Part shown: positions 46,023 through 57,542 of the stretch, piece after piece
Layout of the letters: the number at the start of each line of letters is the position of its first letter
Position numbering within the stretch: the first letter of the stretch is position 1
From: an uncultured Hyphomicrobiales bacterium
GTDB lineage: Bacteria > Pseudomonadota > Alphaproteobacteria > Rhizobiales > Beijerinckiaceae
Assembly: GCA_903825465.1 (NCBI GenBank)
Contig: CAIKAR010000005.1
Location: 18,091-82,090 of the forward strand
DNA: 64,000 bases
Direction: 5' to 3'
Translations under genes and position numbers: made by a program
The notes under the pieces: model-generated
The model's input: the letters and a program-made list of their open reading frames with translations, nothing else
The model's database searches: none
Told to the model about the DNA's origin: nothing

Positions 46023-46054
46023 GGCCGGAGCCGCCGCCTGTTGCGGCTCCGGCC
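46023..46054. repeat. Perfect 12-bp inverted repeat (long stem-loop)
   Basis: GGCCGGAGCCGC (46023-46034) and GCGGCTCCGGCC (46043-46054) flank an 8-base loop, CGCCTGTT. No T-run follows on either strand. It could be a bidirectional hairpin, an mRNA stabiliser, or a copy of a dispersed GC-rich palindrome. Confidence 0.6.
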
Positions 46055-46312
46055 TGCCATGCACGGTCTTTCAGAGGGGACCTCGCACGGCTTCTCGAAA
46101 GCCCCGTCGCGCGACCGGTGTCTCGGGCCGCCGTCGGGACCAATGGTGAAATGTTGTGTCGAGCCGGGTTGGTTCCGGCGACCCGTCAACGCGGGCACTC
46201 TGGGACATTAGCCCCTCCGCTTCGCTCGGCAAAGACTTTTTCACCGCAACAGTGAATTTGAGCGGCCGCGATCGTCGTGTTCGAAAAAAAAACATTTTAA
46301 TATCAGAGCATT

Positions 46313-46327
46313 ACAAAATATTTTTGT
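46313..46327. promoter_or_regulatory. AT-rich dyad upstream of hemJ
   Basis: ACAAAA and TTTTGT flank a TAT centre at 46313-46327, within the most AT-rich 50 bases of the window and about 94 bases before the hemJ ATG. It is a plausible regulator binding site or UP-element region. Confidence 0.35.
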
Positions 46328-46420
46328 CATTGCAAAGCTTGTTGCCCGATGCCGGGGGCTTTTTGGCGCGGCGGAAGTGGGTTAGGCCTCCCGGTGAAAT
46401 CCACCGCCAAGGAAAATCCC

Positions 46421-46834
46421 ATGCTCTGGGTCAAAACCTTCCATGTTCTGAGTGTGATGGCATGGCTAGCCGGCGTGTTTTATCTGCCCAGGCTATTCGT
46501 CAATTACGCCGAAGCGCGAAATGCCGGCGAATCCACAGCGCGACTCGTTGGCATGGCGCGGCGACTGTATCGCTTTTCGTCGATTCTAGCCGTGTTCGCG
46601 CTGGGTTTCGGCATGGCGCTCTGGATCGTCTATGGCATCGACGGCAGATGGCTCCACTGGAAGCTGGTGTTCGTCGTGGCGTTGGTCGCCTACCACCTCG
46701 TCTGCGGCGCCATGCTGCGCCGGATGATCCGCGGAACGCTCGCCCAAGCGCCTGTTTTATTTCGGTTTTTCAACGAGGTCTCGGTGCTGATCGTCACCGC
46801 GATCCTCATTCTCGTCATCGTCAAGCCAGTGTGA
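46421..46834 (+). CDS. hemJ: HemJ-type protoporphyrinogen oxidase
   Basis: 137 aa; the ATG at 46421 behind AAGGA gives M-L-W-V-K-T-F-H, the usual HemJ start. About four membrane segments, with the conserved H8 and the R-R-L-Y-R segment near 50, then L-H-W-K-L near 78 and the C-terminal F-N-E-V-S-V-L. HemJ oxidises protoporphyrinogen IX in the inner membrane of many alphaproteobacteria that lack HemG/HemY. The last ~20 residues form the final membrane segment. Confidence 0.85.
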   Translation: MLWVKTFHVLSVMAWLAGVFYLPRLFVNYAEARNAGESTARLVGMARRLYRFSSILAVFALGFGMALWIVYGIDGRWLHWKLVFVVALVAYHLVCGAMLRRMIRGTLAQAPVLFRFFNEVSVLIVTAILILVIVKPV

Positions 46835-46837
46835 TCC

Positions 46838-47818
46838 TCACGCCGCCTTGCGGAATCTGTCGCGATCATGCGGCGCGAAAAGATCGACCGGCACGCCCTT
46901 GGGAATGATCCCTGTCGGGTTGCAGCGCAGGATCGAATAGTAGTTCGCCACATATTGCGCCGGTTTCACGGTGTCGGCGACACCCGGCGTCGCGACGAGG
47001 TCGCGCGTGTAGTTGGAGAGATTGGGATAGTCGGCGATTCGCTTCTTGTTGCATTTGAAGAGCGAGAAATAGGCGACGTCGAAGCGCGCCAGCGTCGGCA
47101 GCAGCCGCCAGTCCGCTTCCGTGACGCGCTCGCCGGTCAGATAGCGCTGGCGGTCGAGGCGGTCCTCCAGAAAATCCAACGTCGCGAACAACGCGTCATA
47201 AGCCTCCTCGTAGGCCGCCTGCGATTTGGCGAAGCCACAACGGTAGGCGCCGTTGTTGACGGTCGCGTAGATTCGCTCGTTCAGCGCGTCGATTTCGGGC
47301 CGCAGTTCCATCGGATAGAAATCGCGCGCGTTGCCGGCGACGCCGACGAACGCGCTGTTCAACATGCGGATGATTTCGGAGGACTCGTTGTTGACGATTT
47401 TCCGGGTCTTTTTGTCCCAAAGCGTCGGCACGGTGACCTTGCCGGTGTAGGCGGGATCGGCGGCCGAATAGGCCTCGTGCAAATAGTGAAAGCCATTGAC
47501 CGTGTCCGGCCCGCATTCGGGAAAGCGCGCGTTGGCCTCGTAGGTCCAGCCCTGCGCGCGGATGTGCGGCTGGGCGTACGAAACAGTGATCGCTTCCTCC
47601 AGGCCTTTCACCACCCGGTAGATCAGCGTGCGGTGCGCCCACGGGCAGCCATGCGCGACATAGAGATGGTAGCGTCCGGCCTCGGCCTTGAAACCGGAGG
47701 CGCCGTCGGCTGTGATCCGGTCGCGAAACGCCGATTCCTTCCGCTGAAACGCGCCGGATGAACCGGTTTCCTCGGCGAGCGTTTCGTCGGTCCAGACGCC
47801 GTTGATCAGGATGCCCAT
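46838..47818 (-). CDS. Glutathionyl-hydroquinone reductase (omega-class GST-like)
   Basis: 326 aa from the ATG at 47818 (GAGGA upstream). The catalytic Cys is C58 in H-G-C-P-W-A-H-R, with the YqjG/PcpF-type extended sequence (T-V-P-T-L-W-D-K near 130, then N-N-E-S-S-E-I-I-R). It removes glutathione from glutathionyl-hydroquinones formed during quinone or chloroaromatic metabolism. The length fits the family (about 320). Divergent from ppdK with a dyad between them. Confidence 0.88.
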   Translation of the reverse strand: MGILINGVWTDETLAEETGSSGAFQRKESAFRDRITADGASGFKAEAGRYHLYVAHGCPWAHRTLIYRVVKGLEEAITVSYAQPHIRAQGWTYEANARFPECGPDTVNGFHYLHEAYSAADPAYTGKVTVPTLWDKKTRKIVNNESSEIIRMLNSAFVGVAGNARDFYPMELRPEIDALNERIYATVNNGAYRCGFAKSQAAYEEAYDALFATLDFLEDRLDRQRYLTGERVTEADWRLLPTLARFDVAYFSLFKCNKKRIADYPNLSNYTRDLVATPGVADTVKPAQYVANYYSILRCNPTGIIPKGVPVDLFAPHDRDRFRKAA

Positions 47819-47861
47819 GATATCCTCGGGGAAAAGCGGGTTGGAACCAATGGTGGCCGTT

Positions 47862-47879
47862 TTTGCGCGCCCGCGCAAA
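47862..47879. promoter_or_regulatory. TTTGCGCG/CGCGCAAA dyad in the ghr-ppdK divergent region
   Basis: Perfect 8-bp arms around a 2-base centre, 44 bases upstream of the reductase start and about 190 bases before ppdK. It is a candidate operator for either gene. Confidence 0.4.
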
Positions 47880-48067
47880 CCAAACGCCGGGGCGCGGTCC
47901 GCTGGCATGGCCAAGATCGCGATACCCTCAAGGTTAAGACCAATTCCGCATTGCCCATTGTTGAGGAATCGGTCAGGACTTCCGCGCATGAAAATCCGGG
48001 GGATGCGGTTTCGTCGCGCCAGGCCGGCCGACGCCCGCGTTTCAGACCTTCAACGCGGGATTGCGCC

Positions 48068-50746
<2,679 letters not shown>

Positions 50747-50786
50747 AGGAAGCGACGGCGCCAGACTCGTCCAGCGCCGCCAATCG

Positions 50787-50942
50787 CTAGCGGAAAAGCA
50801 GGTAGATGATCAAGATGATCACAATCAACCCGATGCCGCCGCCGCCGTAATGCCCCGCGCCCCATCCGGCGCTGCGGCCGTAGTACGCGCCGCCGCCGCC
50901 AAACAGCAGCACGAGAATTAAGATGAGTAGGATTAAGCTCAT
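50787..50942 (-). CDS. Small DUF3309-like membrane protein
   Basis: 51 aa from the ATG at 50942 (GGAGGGCG upstream). Two hydrophobic segments (residues 2-14 and 36-50) flank a Gly/Tyr-rich turn with R-S-A-G-W-G. Such tiny double-membrane proteins are common in Proteobacteria without known function. A longer in-frame start exists but is not supported. Confidence 0.65.
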   Translation of the reverse strand: MSLILLILILVLLFGGGGAYYGRSAGWGAGHYGGGGIGLIVIILIIYLLFR

Positions 50943-51113
50943 GTCGCCCTCCATGGGTGTTGGATAAAACATTCGGCCGCCGCAAAGGTTCCGCCGGCGC
51001 GGCGGCCGCGTTCAAGATCGAAGGCGCTCTCGCCGCCGCGACGCCGACTCCAATCGCGCGCGAATGCCTGTATTATCGGGGCCAGCCGCGTGTCGCGCGG
51101 ACAGGGGATGGAA

Positions 51114-52691
51114 ATGAGCGGAACATACGACTGCGACGTGATGATCGCGGGAGCGGGGCCCGTCGGCCTCGCGCTGGCGCTTGAGCTTGGGCTCCGCCAA
51201 ATTCCCTGCGTCGTGGTCGAGAAGCGGGACGGCGCTCTGCATGTGCCCAAGATGAGCGTGGTTTCGACCCGCAGCATGGAGTTCTGCCGCCGCTGGGGCA
51301 TCGCCGACGAAGTTCGCTCGGCCGTGTGGGACCGCTCGCGCAGGCTCGATTTCGTCTATGTCGAAAACCTGAAAGGCCGCGAGCTCGCGCGGCTCGGGAT
51401 TCCCTCCTACAGGGACCGCGACCCCGACCGCCCGACACCCGAGCCCTCGGCGCACTGCCCGCAGATTTTCTTCGATCCTATTCTGGGCCGCCGCGCCAGG
51501 CGCGAGAAGAGCCTGACCTTCATGTACAACTCGACGCTCGACGGCTTTGAGCAGGACGTGGAAGGTGTGACGGCGGTGGTCGCCACCGAAGGCCAAACAC
51601 GGAAAATCCGCGCCCGCTACCTTGTTGGCTGCGACGGCGCGACGGGCTATGTGCGCGACGCGCTGGGCGTCAAGCTCGAAGGTCTCGGCGCCATCGCCGA
51701 CAGCGTCAACCTGTTTTTCCGCGCGCCCCAGCTCATCGATCTCCACGACAAGGGCTGGGCGCGCATCTACCGGCTCATCGACGAAACAGGGTGCTGGTCC
51801 GAGTTGATCCCCATCGACGGCAAGGAGACATGGCGCCTGACGGTGTTCGACGAACCGCAGGCGGCGGTGGACCCGGACAAATACCTGCGCCGGATGCTCG
51901 GCGACGGATTCACCTTCGAGATGATCAACATCTCGGCTTGGGAGCGCAAGGATTTCGTCGCCGAAACCTTCCGCAAGGGCCGCGTGTTCATCGCCGGCGA
52001 CGCCGCGCACCAATGTTCGCCCACCGGCGGCATCGGCATGGCGACCGGCATTGAGGAGGCGGTCAATCTCGCCTGGAAGCTGGACGCGGCGCTGAAGGGA
52101 TGGGCGGGGCCTCGGCTGCTCGATTCCTACACCGCCGAGCGCCACAAGATCGCGCAGCGGACGGTCGATCTCTCCACCCGCGCCTATAAGAACATCGCCT
52201 CGATTCCGGGCTGGCGGCACGGCGGCGATGTTGACGGCGACGCGACACTCGAGGAATGGCGCGGCCATCTTGACCGCTACACCATCCCCGACCACGTCAA
52301 GATGCAATACACCTACGAAAACTCGCCCATCTGCGCGCTTGACGGAACGCCCGCGCCAGACCCGGAACCGAAGATTTTCGCGCCGTCGAGCAGGCCGGGA
52401 TCGCGCGCGCCGCACGTCTGGCTCGCCGACGGCAAGGCGATCTTCGACCTTTTCGACGAAGGCTTCACCTTGTTGCGTCTCGGGGCGAACGCGCCCTCCG
52501 GCGAAGGCTTGCTCAAGGCCGCCCGCGCGCGGGGGCTGCCTATTCACTCGGCGCATGTCGTCGACGCCGAAGCGCTGGAAATCTACTCCAAGCCATTGGT
52601 CCTCATCCGCCCGGACGGCCACGTCGCCTGGCGCGGCGACAGCGAGCCGACGGATCCCCTCGCGATAATCGACCTGATCCGCGGCGCGTGA
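51114..52691 (+). CDS. Class A FAD-dependent monooxygenase
   Basis: 525 aa from the ATG at 51114; in-frame starts at 51090 and 51108 are possible. FAD motif G-A-G-P-V-G-L near residue 12, the D-G motif G-C-D-G-A-T-G-Y-V-R near 175, and the second FAD motif F-I-A-G-D-A-A-H-Q-C-S-P-T-G-G-I-G-M near 290. The C-terminal thioredoxin-like domain (about 425-525) is typical of the phenol/MHPC/resorcinol-hydroxylase group. It hydroxylates an aromatic substrate with NAD(P)H and O2. Divergent from the DUF3309-like gene. Confidence 0.85.
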   Translation: MSGTYDCDVMIAGAGPVGLALALELGLRQIPCVVVEKRDGALHVPKMSVVSTRSMEFCRRWGIADEVRSAVWDRSRRLDFVYVENLKGRELARLGIPSYRDRDPDRPTPEPSAHCPQIFFDPILGRRARREKSLTFMYNSTLDGFEQDVEGVTAVVATEGQTRKIRARYLVGCDGATGYVRDALGVKLEGLGAIADSVNLFFRAPQLIDLHDKGWARIYRLIDETGCWSELIPIDGKETWRLTVFDEPQAAVDPDKYLRRMLGDGFTFEMINISAWERKDFVAETFRKGRVFIAGDAAHQCSPTGGIGMATGIEEAVNLAWKLDAALKGWAGPRLLDSYTAERHKIAQRTVDLSTRAYKNIASIPGWRHGGDVDGDATLEEWRGHLDRYTIPDHVKMQYTYENSPICALDGTPAPDPEPKIFAPSSRPGSRAPHVWLADGKAIFDLFDEGFTLLRLGANAPSGEGLLKAARARGLPIHSAHVVDAEALEIYSKPLVLIRPDGHVAWRGDSEPTDPLAIIDLIRGA

Positions 52692-52977
52692 CCCTTGGTT
52701 ACATTGATTTAACTAGGGGATCGCCGCGAAAATGGCTAAGGTGCCAAGAGGGTGGCGGTGTGCGCGGGGGCGGACACCAGCGAGCGAAGGGCGGGTCAAA
52801 GGGTGGGCGCGCCGCCGCGTTTGCGACATAACTGGCATATATCGTTATGCATTCCGGGTTTCCCGGCCTTGAAACGGGGCCGGGTTTCGCGTTTTCGGGT
52901 GTGAGCGGGCGGGCGGAATAGACAATTGCGTCGGACCGACCGCGTCGTCCGGCTGAAAGGAACGAACAAGGCGCCTT
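52692..52977 (+). promoter_or_regulatory. Upstream region of the first efflux operon
   Basis: 286 bases without a gene. CATAAC (52827-52832) and GTTATG (52844-52849) form a dyad with an 11-base centre and overlap a possible -35 box (TTGCGA, 52821-52826), so the dyad sits over a candidate promoter, as TetR-type operators often do. No regulator gene is adjacent. Confidence 0.4.
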
Positions 52978-54333
52978 ATGAAGAAGTTTTTTCTGATCAT
53001 TCTGCTGGTCGCCGCTGGCTTGGCTTATGCCCAATATCGGGGGTGGATTCATTTGCCTCTCGGCGGCCAGGCGGCGAAGACCGCGCAACGCGTTTTTGGC
53101 GGGCGACCCGGCTCGCAGCAAAAGGCCGACATTCCGCCGGTGCTGACCGCCGCCTCGAAGCGGGCCGACGTGCCGGTGACGCTCGACGCGGTTGGCACTG
53201 TGCAAGCGCTTAATACGGTGCTGGTGCGCGCGCAGGTCGATGGCCGGCTGCTGGAATTGAAGTTCACCGATGGTCAGGACGTTAAAAAAGGCGACACCCT
53301 CGCGCTGATCGATCCCACAACCTATCAAGCGCTGTATGATCAATCGGTGGCGAAAAAGGCGCAGGACGAGGCGACGCTCGCCAACGCCCGCGTCGATCTC
53401 GTCCGCTATCAGAAGCTCGCCGTTTCGAATTTCGGCTCGCAGCAGCAGTCCGACACGCAAAAAGCCCTTGTCGCTCAGCTTGAAGCGGGGATCCGCGTCG
53501 ATCAGGCCCTGGTCGACAACGCCAAGGCGACGCTCGATTACACAACGGTCGTCGCGCCGATTTCCGGGCGCACGGGCATCCGGGCGGTCGACGCCGGCAA
53601 CATTGTTCACGCCACGGACTCGACTGGAATCGTGACCATCACGCAAGTGCAGCCAATTTCGGCGATATTCAACTTGCCGCAACAGCAGTTGCGCGCCGTC
53701 AACACCGGGCAGGCGAAAGCGCCGCTGGTGGTTCAAGCCCTCGCCGACGACAACAAAACCGTGATCGACACCGGCAAGGTCGATGTCGTCGACAACCTTG
53801 TGGATTCAACCACCGGCACGGTGCGGATCAAGGTCTCTTTTGCCAACCCCGGCAAGCTTCTGTGGCCAGGGCAGTTCGCCAACATGCGGCTGTTCGTGGA
53901 TACGCTCAAGGATGTCGTCGTCGTTCCGACGGCCTCTGTCCAACGCGGCCCCAATGGCGCGTTTGTCTATGTCGTGGGCGACGACAACAAGGTCAAAGTG
54001 ACGCCCGTTCAGGTTGGCCGTCAGGATGAAAACCAGGCGGTCCTCGCTACCGGCGTCGAGCCGCCGGCGCGCGTTGTCACAACGGGCTTCTCTTCGCTGA
54101 CCGACGGCGCCCTGGTAGCGCCGGCCGCCGCCGAGAATCAGTCAACCCTAGCCGCCGCTCCGGCGCCCCCGCCGGATGGCGCGACGCGGGGGCGACGCGG
54201 CGAGGGCGCTTCTGGCGGCGGCGGTCGTCGGCGTAACGGCAATGGCAATGGCGGCGGTCCGCCCCCTGCTCCGCCCGGCGCGCCCGCGGCGCCGGCCGGT
54301 CCCCAGGCTGGCGCGGCGGCCGCGCAACAATGA
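52978..54333 (+). CDS. RND efflux periplasmic adaptor (MdtA-like)
   Basis: 451 aa. It starts M-K-K-F-F with one hydrophobic segment, then barrel-sandwich (lipoyl) and helical-hairpin parts around A-Q-V-D-G-R (about 80) and the coiled Q-S-V-A-K-K-A-Q-D-E region. A P-I-S-G-R-T-G-I-R-A-V-D-A-G-N stretch follows, as in MdtA/AcrA adaptors. The last 60 residues are a Gly/Pro/Arg-rich tail of unusual length. It links the two downstream RND pumps to an outer-membrane TolC-type channel, which is not in the window. The stop overlaps the next gene (ATGA). Confidence 0.9.
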   Translation: MKKFFLIILLVAAGLAYAQYRGWIHLPLGGQAAKTAQRVFGGRPGSQQKADIPPVLTAASKRADVPVTLDAVGTVQALNTVLVRAQVDGRLLELKFTDGQDVKKGDTLALIDPTTYQALYDQSVAKKAQDEATLANARVDLVRYQKLAVSNFGSQQQSDTQKALVAQLEAGIRVDQALVDNAKATLDYTTVVAPISGRTGIRAVDAGNIVHATDSTGIVTITQVQPISAIFNLPQQQLRAVNTGQAKAPLVVQALADDNKTVIDTGKVDVVDNLVDSTTGTVRIKVSFANPGKLLWPGQFANMRLFVDTLKDVVVVPTASVQRGPNGAFVYVVGDDNKVKVTPVQVGRQDENQAVLATGVEPPARVVTTGFSSLTDGALVAPAAAENQSTLAAAPAPPPDGATRGRRGEGASGGGGRRRNGNGNGGGPPPAPPGAPAAPAGPQAGAAAAQQ

Positions 54334-57300
54334 GCGTCTCGACGCCCTTCATCCAACGACCCGTCGCCACGTCCCTGCTGGGCGTGGCGGCGCTGTTGGC
54401 GGGCGTCCTTGGCTATGTGAACTTGCCCGTCGCGGCGCTGCCGCAGGTGGATTTTCCGACTATTCAGGTGACAACGCAGTTGCCTGGCGCCAATCCCGAC
54501 ACGATTTCGTCGATTGTCACGTCGCCCCTTGAGCGCCAGTTCGGCCAGATCGCGGCGCTGACGTCGATGTCGTCGCAGTCGTCATTCGGCCTCAGCCAGA
54601 TCACGCTGCAGTTCGACCTGGACCGCGAGATCGACGGCGCGGCGCAAGATGTGCAGTCGGCGATCAACGCCGCCGCCTCGACGCTGCCGCGCAACCTGCC
54701 CTACCCGCCCGTCTATTCCAAAGTGAATCCGGCGGACACGCCCATCGTCACCATCGCGCTCACCTCGGACACGTTGCCGCTGCGTTCGCTCAGCGATTTT
54801 TCCGACAGCCTGATCGCGCCGCGCCTGTCGGAGATCACGGGCGTCGGCCGCGTGTCGGTGCAGGGCGGCGTGCGGCCCGCGGTGCGCATCCAGGCGGACC
54901 TCGCCCGCCTCGCCGACTACAAGATCGGCCTCGAGGACGTGCGCAACGCCATCGCCAACTCCAGCGTCGCCGGCGCCAAGGGCTCGCTCGACGGCTCGGC
55001 GCAATCCTACGTCATCGCCGCCAACGACCAGATTCTGGCGACGGACGCGTTTCAAAACATCGTGGTCGCCTACCGCAACGGCGCGCCCGTGCTGCTGCGC
55101 GACGTGGCGCAGGTGATCGACGGGTTGGAAAATTCCCGCGTGGGCGGCTGGTACAAGGGCAAGACCGCCGTCATTCTCGACGTGCAGAAGCAGCCCGGCG
55201 CCAACATCGTCACCACCGTCGCGAGCCTGCGCAAGGAATTGCCCCGCATCGGCCATTCGATGCCGGCCGGCGCGCAGCTCGAAATCGTCAACGACCGCAC
55301 CGACACGATCAGCGAGTCGATCCGCGAGGTGCAATTCACGCTCGCTCTGGCGGTGGCGCTCGTGGTGCTGGTGGTGCTGTTGTTCCTGCGGACCGTCCGC
55401 GCCACCATCATCGCCGGCGTGTCGCTGCCGATCTCGATCGTCGCGACGTTCGGCGTCATGTGGTTCGCCAATTTCAGCATCGACAACCTGTCGCTCATGG
55501 CGCTGACGATCGGCACCGGCTTCGTCGTCGACGACGCCATCGTCATGATCGAGAACATCGTGCGCAATCTCGAGGCCGGGAAATCGCCGCTGCGCGCCGC
55601 GCTCGACGGCGCGAGCGAGATCGGCTTCACCGTCATTTCGCTGACGGTGTCGCTGATCGCGGTGTTCATCCCGCTGCTGTTCATGACCGGCGTCGTCGGG
55701 CGCATGTTCCGCGAGTTCGCGATCACGCTGACGATGGCGGTGGTGGTGTCCGCGGTCATTTCGCTGACCCTGACGCCGATGATGTGCTCGATACTGCTGC
55801 GCGAGGCCGGCGAAGAGAAGCCCAACGCGTTTCTGCGCGCCGTGGAATGGCCGTTGACGCAGCTCGCGCGCGGCTACGACGCCACGCTCGGATGGGCGTT
55901 GCGCCGGCAGCGGACGATGCTGGCGCTCACTGTTTTGACGGCGATCCTCACGGTCGCGATGTACATCGAAATCCCCAAGGGCTTCCTGCCGTCCCAGGAC
56001 ACGGGCCTTGTGACGGTCACGCTCGAAGCCGCGCCCGACGTGTCGTTCAACCAGATGACCCGGCTGCAGGGCGACGTCGCCGGCGCCATGGCCGCGGACG
56101 CCGCCGTTTCCGGCGTCATTTCCACCGTCGGCATCGGGCCGCTGAATTCGACCGGCAACACCGGCCGCATGACCGTGGTGCTGAAGCCACGCGACCAGCG
56201 CGCCGACAACGCCCTCGTCATCTCCGAGCGCCTGCGCGCCACCGCCATGCGCCAGCCCGGCGTCAAGGTTTACGCCGAGCCCGTGCAGGACATCCAGATC
56301 ACCACGCGCGCCAGCCGCTCTCAGTACCAATATTCGCTGACCGGCGTCGACACGCAGGTCGTCAACGACTGGGCCAAGAAGCTGGCGCAGCGCATGCGCG
56401 ACGACGGCTTGGTGCGCAATGTCTCGGCGGAAACCAACGACGGCGGCCTGCGCGCCTATATCGACGTCGACCGCGAAAAGGCCGGACGGCTTGGCATCGC
56501 CATGCAGACCATCGACGACACGCTCAACGACGCCTTCGGCCAGCGGCAGATATCGACGATCTACGCGCAGTCGAACCAGTACCGCGTCATTCTCGAGGCC
56601 GCGCCCCAGTTCCAGAACGACGCCTCGGCGCTCGGCTCGCTCTATGTCAACGGCGCCGGCAACACCTCGGCCGCGGCCGCGACAACCGGCAGCCTGACCG
56701 GCGCGCAGGTCACGACGACGACCGCCGTGAACAACGGCGCGGCGCAGGTGCCGCTGAGCTCCTTCGCCCAGATACGGCGCGACACCGCCGCCATCGCCAT
56801 CGCGCACCAGGACCAGTTTCCCTCGGCCGTCATCAGCTTCGACCTCGCGCCTGACGCTTCTCTAGGCGACGCTGTCGACGCCGTGACAAGGGGCGAGAAC
56901 GAGATCGGCATGCCGTCCTCGATTATCGGAGCCTTCAGCGCCGACGCCGCCGAATTCCAGAAGTCGCTCGCAACGCAGCCCTGGCTCATTCTCGCCGCCA
57001 TTGTCACCATCTACCTCGTGCTCGGCGTGCTTTACGAAAGCTACGCGCACCCGTTCACGATTTTGACAACATTGCCTTCGGCCGGCGTCGGCGCGCTGCT
57101 GGCGCTGCGGGCGACCGGCCAGGATCTTTCCGTTGTCGCGCTCATCGGCATCGTCCTGCTCATGGGCATCGTGAAAAAGAACGCGATCATGATGATCGAC
57201 TTCGCGCTCGAGGCGGAGCGCGGCGAGGGACTTTCGCCGGAAGACTCCATCGTCAAGGCGTGTCGCCTGCGCTTTCGCCCGATCATGATGACGACTCTCG

Positions 57301-57542
57301 CCGCGCTGCTCGGCGCGCTGCCGCTGGCGCTGGCCCGGGGCGCGGGCAGCGAATTGCGCGTGCCGCTCGGCGTCTCCATTGTCGGCGGCCTTTTGCTCAG
57401 CCAGGCGCTGACGCTTTACACGACGCCCGTGATCTACCTCGCCGTCGAGCGCCTGCGCCGGCGGCTGACCGGCGACAAAGGCGCCGGCGGACCGATCCAC
57501 GGCGAGGGGGCCGACGAAGACATGCCGGAGGCGGCGCAATGA
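54330..57542 (+). CDS. RND multidrug efflux permease 1 (MdtB-like)
   Basis: 1070 aa with the HAE-1 layout of twelve membrane segments and two large periplasmic loops. It starts with F-I-Q-R-P-V-A-T-S-L-L-G. The proton-relay Asp pair is in F-V-V-D-D-A-I-V-M-I-E-N near 393, and the relay Lys in G-I-V-K-K-N near 950. ATGA overlaps with both neighbours show a single coupled operon. The arrangement adaptor-permease-permease is that of MdtABC, where two RND proteins form a mixed trimer. Confidence 0.92.
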   Translation: MSVSTPFIQRPVATSLLGVAALLAGVLGYVNLPVAALPQVDFPTIQVTTQLPGANPDTISSIVTSPLERQFGQIAALTSMSSQSSFGLSQITLQFDLDREIDGAAQDVQSAINAAASTLPRNLPYPPVYSKVNPADTPIVTIALTSDTLPLRSLSDFSDSLIAPRLSEITGVGRVSVQGGVRPAVRIQADLARLADYKIGLEDVRNAIANSSVAGAKGSLDGSAQSYVIAANDQILATDAFQNIVVAYRNGAPVLLRDVAQVIDGLENSRVGGWYKGKTAVILDVQKQPGANIVTTVASLRKELPRIGHSMPAGAQLEIVNDRTDTISESIREVQFTLALAVALVVLVVLLFLRTVRATIIAGVSLPISIVATFGVMWFANFSIDNLSLMALTIGTGFVVDDAIVMIENIVRNLEAGKSPLRAALDGASEIGFTVISLTVSLIAVFIPLLFMTGVVGRMFREFAITLTMAVVVSAVISLTLTPMMCSILLREAGEEKPNAFLRAVEWPLTQLARGYDATLGWALRRQRTMLALTVLTAILTVAMYIEIPKGFLPSQDTGLVTVTLEAAPDVSFNQMTRLQGDVAGAMAADAAVSGVISTVGIGPLNSTGNTGRMTVVLKPRDQRADNALVISERLRATAMRQPGVKVYAEPVQDIQITTRASRSQYQYSLTGVDTQVVNDWAKKLAQRMRDDGLVRNVSAETNDGGLRAYIDVDREKAGRLGIAMQTIDDTLNDAFGQRQISTIYAQSNQYRVILEAAPQFQNDASALGSLYVNGAGNTSAAAATTGSLTGAQVTTTTAVNNGAAQVPLSSFAQIRRDTAAIAIAHQDQFPSAVISFDLAPDASLGDAVDAVTRGENEIGMPSSIIGAFSADAAEFQKSLATQPWLILAAIVTIYLVLGVLYESYAHPFTILTTLPSAGVGALLALRATGQDLSVVALIGIVLLMGIVKKNAIMMIDFALEAERGEGLSPEDSIVKACRLRFRPIMMTTLAALLGALPLALARGAGSELRVPLGVSIVGGLLLSQALTLYTTPVIYLAVERLRRRLTGDKGAGGPIHGEGADEDMPEAAQ

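Larger units (their letters stand above)
45932..46420. other. Gene-free region with a long hairpin and an AT-rich island
   Basis: About 490 bases between the small secreted protein and hemJ. It holds a 12-bp perfect inverted repeat at 46023-46054 and a strongly AT-rich stretch at about 46281-46330. Open frames here are short and lack family features. Confidence 0.6.

Noticed and set aside
50756..50779. Terminator after ppdK
   Set aside because: CGGCGC/GCGCCG can pair across a 12-base loop, but the stem is short, the loop long and no T-run follows on either strand.
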